From Zygnema cylindricum (Eukaryota > Streptophyta > Zygnematophyceae > Zygnematales > Zygnemataceae): a stretch of DNA of 45,571 bases. Of this stretch, positions 43,779-45,571 are shown in pieces; the first letter of the stretch is position 1; each line of letters begins with the position of its first letter. The notes beneath the pieces were generated by a model, which made no database searches, was not told the origin of the DNA, and worked only from the letters and a program-made list of their open reading frames with translations. A program made the translations under genes and the position numbers. The stretch spans positions 282,739 through 328,309 of the forward strand of contig JBBHKE010001099.1 of NCBI GenBank assembly GCA_037447655.1, written 5' to 3'.

Positions 43779-44449
43779 GTGAGGTGTGGGTTTTTGTTAA
43801 AAATTTGAATGGTTGTTGTGAAAATTGAATGTTTTGCTAAAAAATTTGAATGGCGTGTTTGATGGTTTGTTTATAGTTTTTGATGGATTGTTTAAAAATT
43901 TGAATAGTTTGCTGAAAATTTTGATGTTTTGTTTGAAAATTGGAATAGTTTGCTAAAGGAACTGAGTGGTTTGTTGAAAGTTTGAATGATTTGTCTAAAA
44001 AATCTGAACGGTTTGCTTAAAAAATTTAAATGGTTTGCTTAAAAATTTCCATGATTTGCTAAAAAGTTTAAATTAGAGTCTTATCTTGTCTGAACATATT
44101 AGGAGATTGCGATTCTTTTTATATTTTGAATTTTATTTTATCCCTTTTCTTTTTTTTTTTACCTTTCTTCGTATCAAAGATTGTCACATTCGATTGCTTC
44201 GGAGAAGCTTCAAACTTTAAACCTTCAAAACCCTGAGAACACCCTAAAAAGCCCTTAAAAACCCTTTAAATGTCGTATGTCCAAAAGTCAAGTTAAAAAT
44301 TTCTACCTTAAAAAAAAAAAAAAAAAAAAAAAATCTGGCAAATAGTAATTCGACATTGGTTGAATGTAAATCTATTTTCGTCCCATAATTTGGGAACTTT
44401 AATTTTATTTTTACAATCCCTAAAAAACGAAAGAAAGATTGGTAAACAG
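43779..44449 (+). other. Probable intron of the kinase gene
   Basis: It starts GTGAGG after a phase-0 codon and contains TTTGAATGGTTTGCTAAAAA-like degenerate repeats (about 43800-44070). A possible acceptor GTAAACAG ends at 44449. The acceptor has a weak pyrimidine tract, so the right end is uncertain. Confidence 0.4.
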
Positions 44450-44554
44450 GACTCGGTAAATTTTGAAAAAATAAAGTCGGGAGAAAATTCTCCAAAGTCT
44501 CAACTCCCTTCTCTCACAAAAGGACAAAATTCTTCATCGGCGAATTCCCCAGTC
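44450..44554 (+). CDS. Possible second exon of the kinase gene
   Basis: Starting after AAACAG, 105 bases in phase 0 encode DSVNFEKIKSGENSPKSQLP and a Ser/Thr/Pro-rich stretch. They end at a GTAAGT donor (44555). A second GTAAGT donor lies 11 bases downstream (44566), so two tandem donors are possible. Composition is far less T-rich than the surroundings, which supports an exon. No domain is recognised. Confidence 0.35.
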
Positions 44555-44569
44555 GTAAGTCCAAAGTAA

Positions 44570-45140
44570 GTTTTCAGCCTTTTCCCCCCTTAAAACTTTA
44601 ATATTTAAGTTTTTTTTTTTTTTCTTTTTTGAATTTCAATCTTAAAGCTTTTCTTTGTTTTTCCAAATCTTCAATTTTTAAGCTTTTATTTTTTTTCAAA
44701 CTTTATTTTTTGAGCTTTTCTTTTTTTTTCACAGAAATTTTAAGTTGTTTTTTTTTCCTTCAAACTTCAATTTTTAAGCGGTTTTTTTTTTTTCTCAAAC
44801 CTTTATATTTAAGCTTTCCTTTTTCATTTTCAAATGTTTAATATTTTAGCTTTTCTTTGTTTTTTCCTCAAAATTTAATTTTTGAGCTTTTATTTTTCCC
44901 TCAACATTGATATTTAACCTTCTCCCTTTTTATCCCTCAAACTATTTTTTTTAAGCTTTTATTTTTTCCTTCAAACTTTAATATTCAAGCTTTTATTTTT
45001 TAACTCACACTTTGATATTTAAGTTTTTTTTTTTTCCCTACACCTAAGCTTCTTCTTTTTTTCCCCAAACTCTTTTCCTCAAAACATTAATACTTAAGCT
45101 TTTGTCTATCTTTCTCGAACTTGAGTCTCTAAGCTTTTCT
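44570..45140 (+). repeat. T-rich degenerate tandem tract
   Basis: Repeated TTAAGCTTTTCTTTTTTTC plus CAAACTTTAATATT words about 40-45 bp apart, about a dozen. Probably intronic. Confidence 0.8.
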
Positions 45141-45148
45141 TTTTTTCC

Positions 45149-45571
45149 TAATGGGTATTAATGGGTATAGTGGGTATTAATGAGTATCAATGGGTATTAA
45201 TGGGTATTAATGGTTTTAATGGGCATTAATAAGTATTAATGAGTGTAATGGGTATTAATGGGTATTTACAAACATAATGGGTATAATGGGTATTTTAGAG
45301 TATCAATGGATATTAATGGGAATTAATGGGCATTTATGGATATAATGGGTATTAATGGTTGAAATAGATGTAATGGGATTTAATGAGTATTAATGGTTAT
45401 AGTGGGCATTAATGAGCATCAATGGGTGTAATGGGTATTAATGGGTATTAATGGATATAATGGATATAATGGGTGTAATGGGTATCAATGGTTATAATGA
45501 GCATTAATGGGTGTCATAGGTATTAATGGGTGTAATGGGTGTAATGGGTATTAATGAGTATTAACGGGTAT
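45149..45571 (+). repeat. ATTAATGGGT-type minisatellite to the window edge
   Basis: Degenerate 9-10-bp units TAATGGGTAT and TAATGGGTG, over 40 copies, continuing past the window end. Confidence 0.93.

Overview
This looks like nuclear DNA of a green plant or streptophyte alga. The evidence is a plant-type receptor-like cytoplasmic kinase gene at the right end, plant-type Ty1/copia polyproteins, long AT-rich non-coding DNA, many microsatellites and likely introns. I cannot place the species. The RT relic with a C-terminal CxC..HxxxC finger and the low gene density would fit an early-diverging streptophyte (bryophyte or charophyte), but this is inference. Only one host gene is supported. Most of the first 38 kb is nested, decayed transposable elements.

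Layout. 1-11161: a Ty3-like gag-protease relic (minus strand). One of its LTR-like flanks was split by a full-length copia element (4513-10915, 1018-bp LTRs, 5-bp target duplication CATAA). 12495-17226: a plus-strand LTR element carrying gag but no recognisable protease, integrase or RT. Its two LTRs differ by an inverted ~340-bp segment. 17228-22728: a second copia element (minus), chimeric, with LTRs of two different subfamilies. 22729-31863: a stack of solo and partial LTRs (types A, B, C and D). Inside LTR C sits a remarkable chimera (27381-31711): LTRs of one family flank gag-protease of another, with target duplication GGGTA.

31864-38330: two diverged 0.5-kb direct repeats, a strong 40-nt hairpin, a 16-copy 13-bp minisatellite, a 615-bp TIR element flanked by TA, a non-LTR retrotransposon relic, and an LTR fragment. 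38340-42500: simple-sequence DNA, including an 18-bp array with TTAGGG, TTAATTAATGC-rich DNA, AAAGACACTA-type repeats, CT, TG and C tracts. 42525-43778: first recognisable exon of a kinase gene of the plant U-box/RLCK-IX-like type. Probable introns and a small second exon follow in T-rich and ATTAATGGGT-type repeats that run to the window edge.

The most interesting structure is in the copia LTRs. Each carries, antisense to the element and just upstream of its TATA box, a tRNA-Glu-like sequence. The best copies have a good A box, B box, T-arm, 7-bp end pairing and a T-run: in form, a complete RNA polymerase III unit. Versions persist in all seven long LTR copies of these families, and in several a hairpin follows immediately. 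I know of no described element with this arrangement, though Cassandra elements, whose LTRs carry 5S rRNA promoters, are an analogy.
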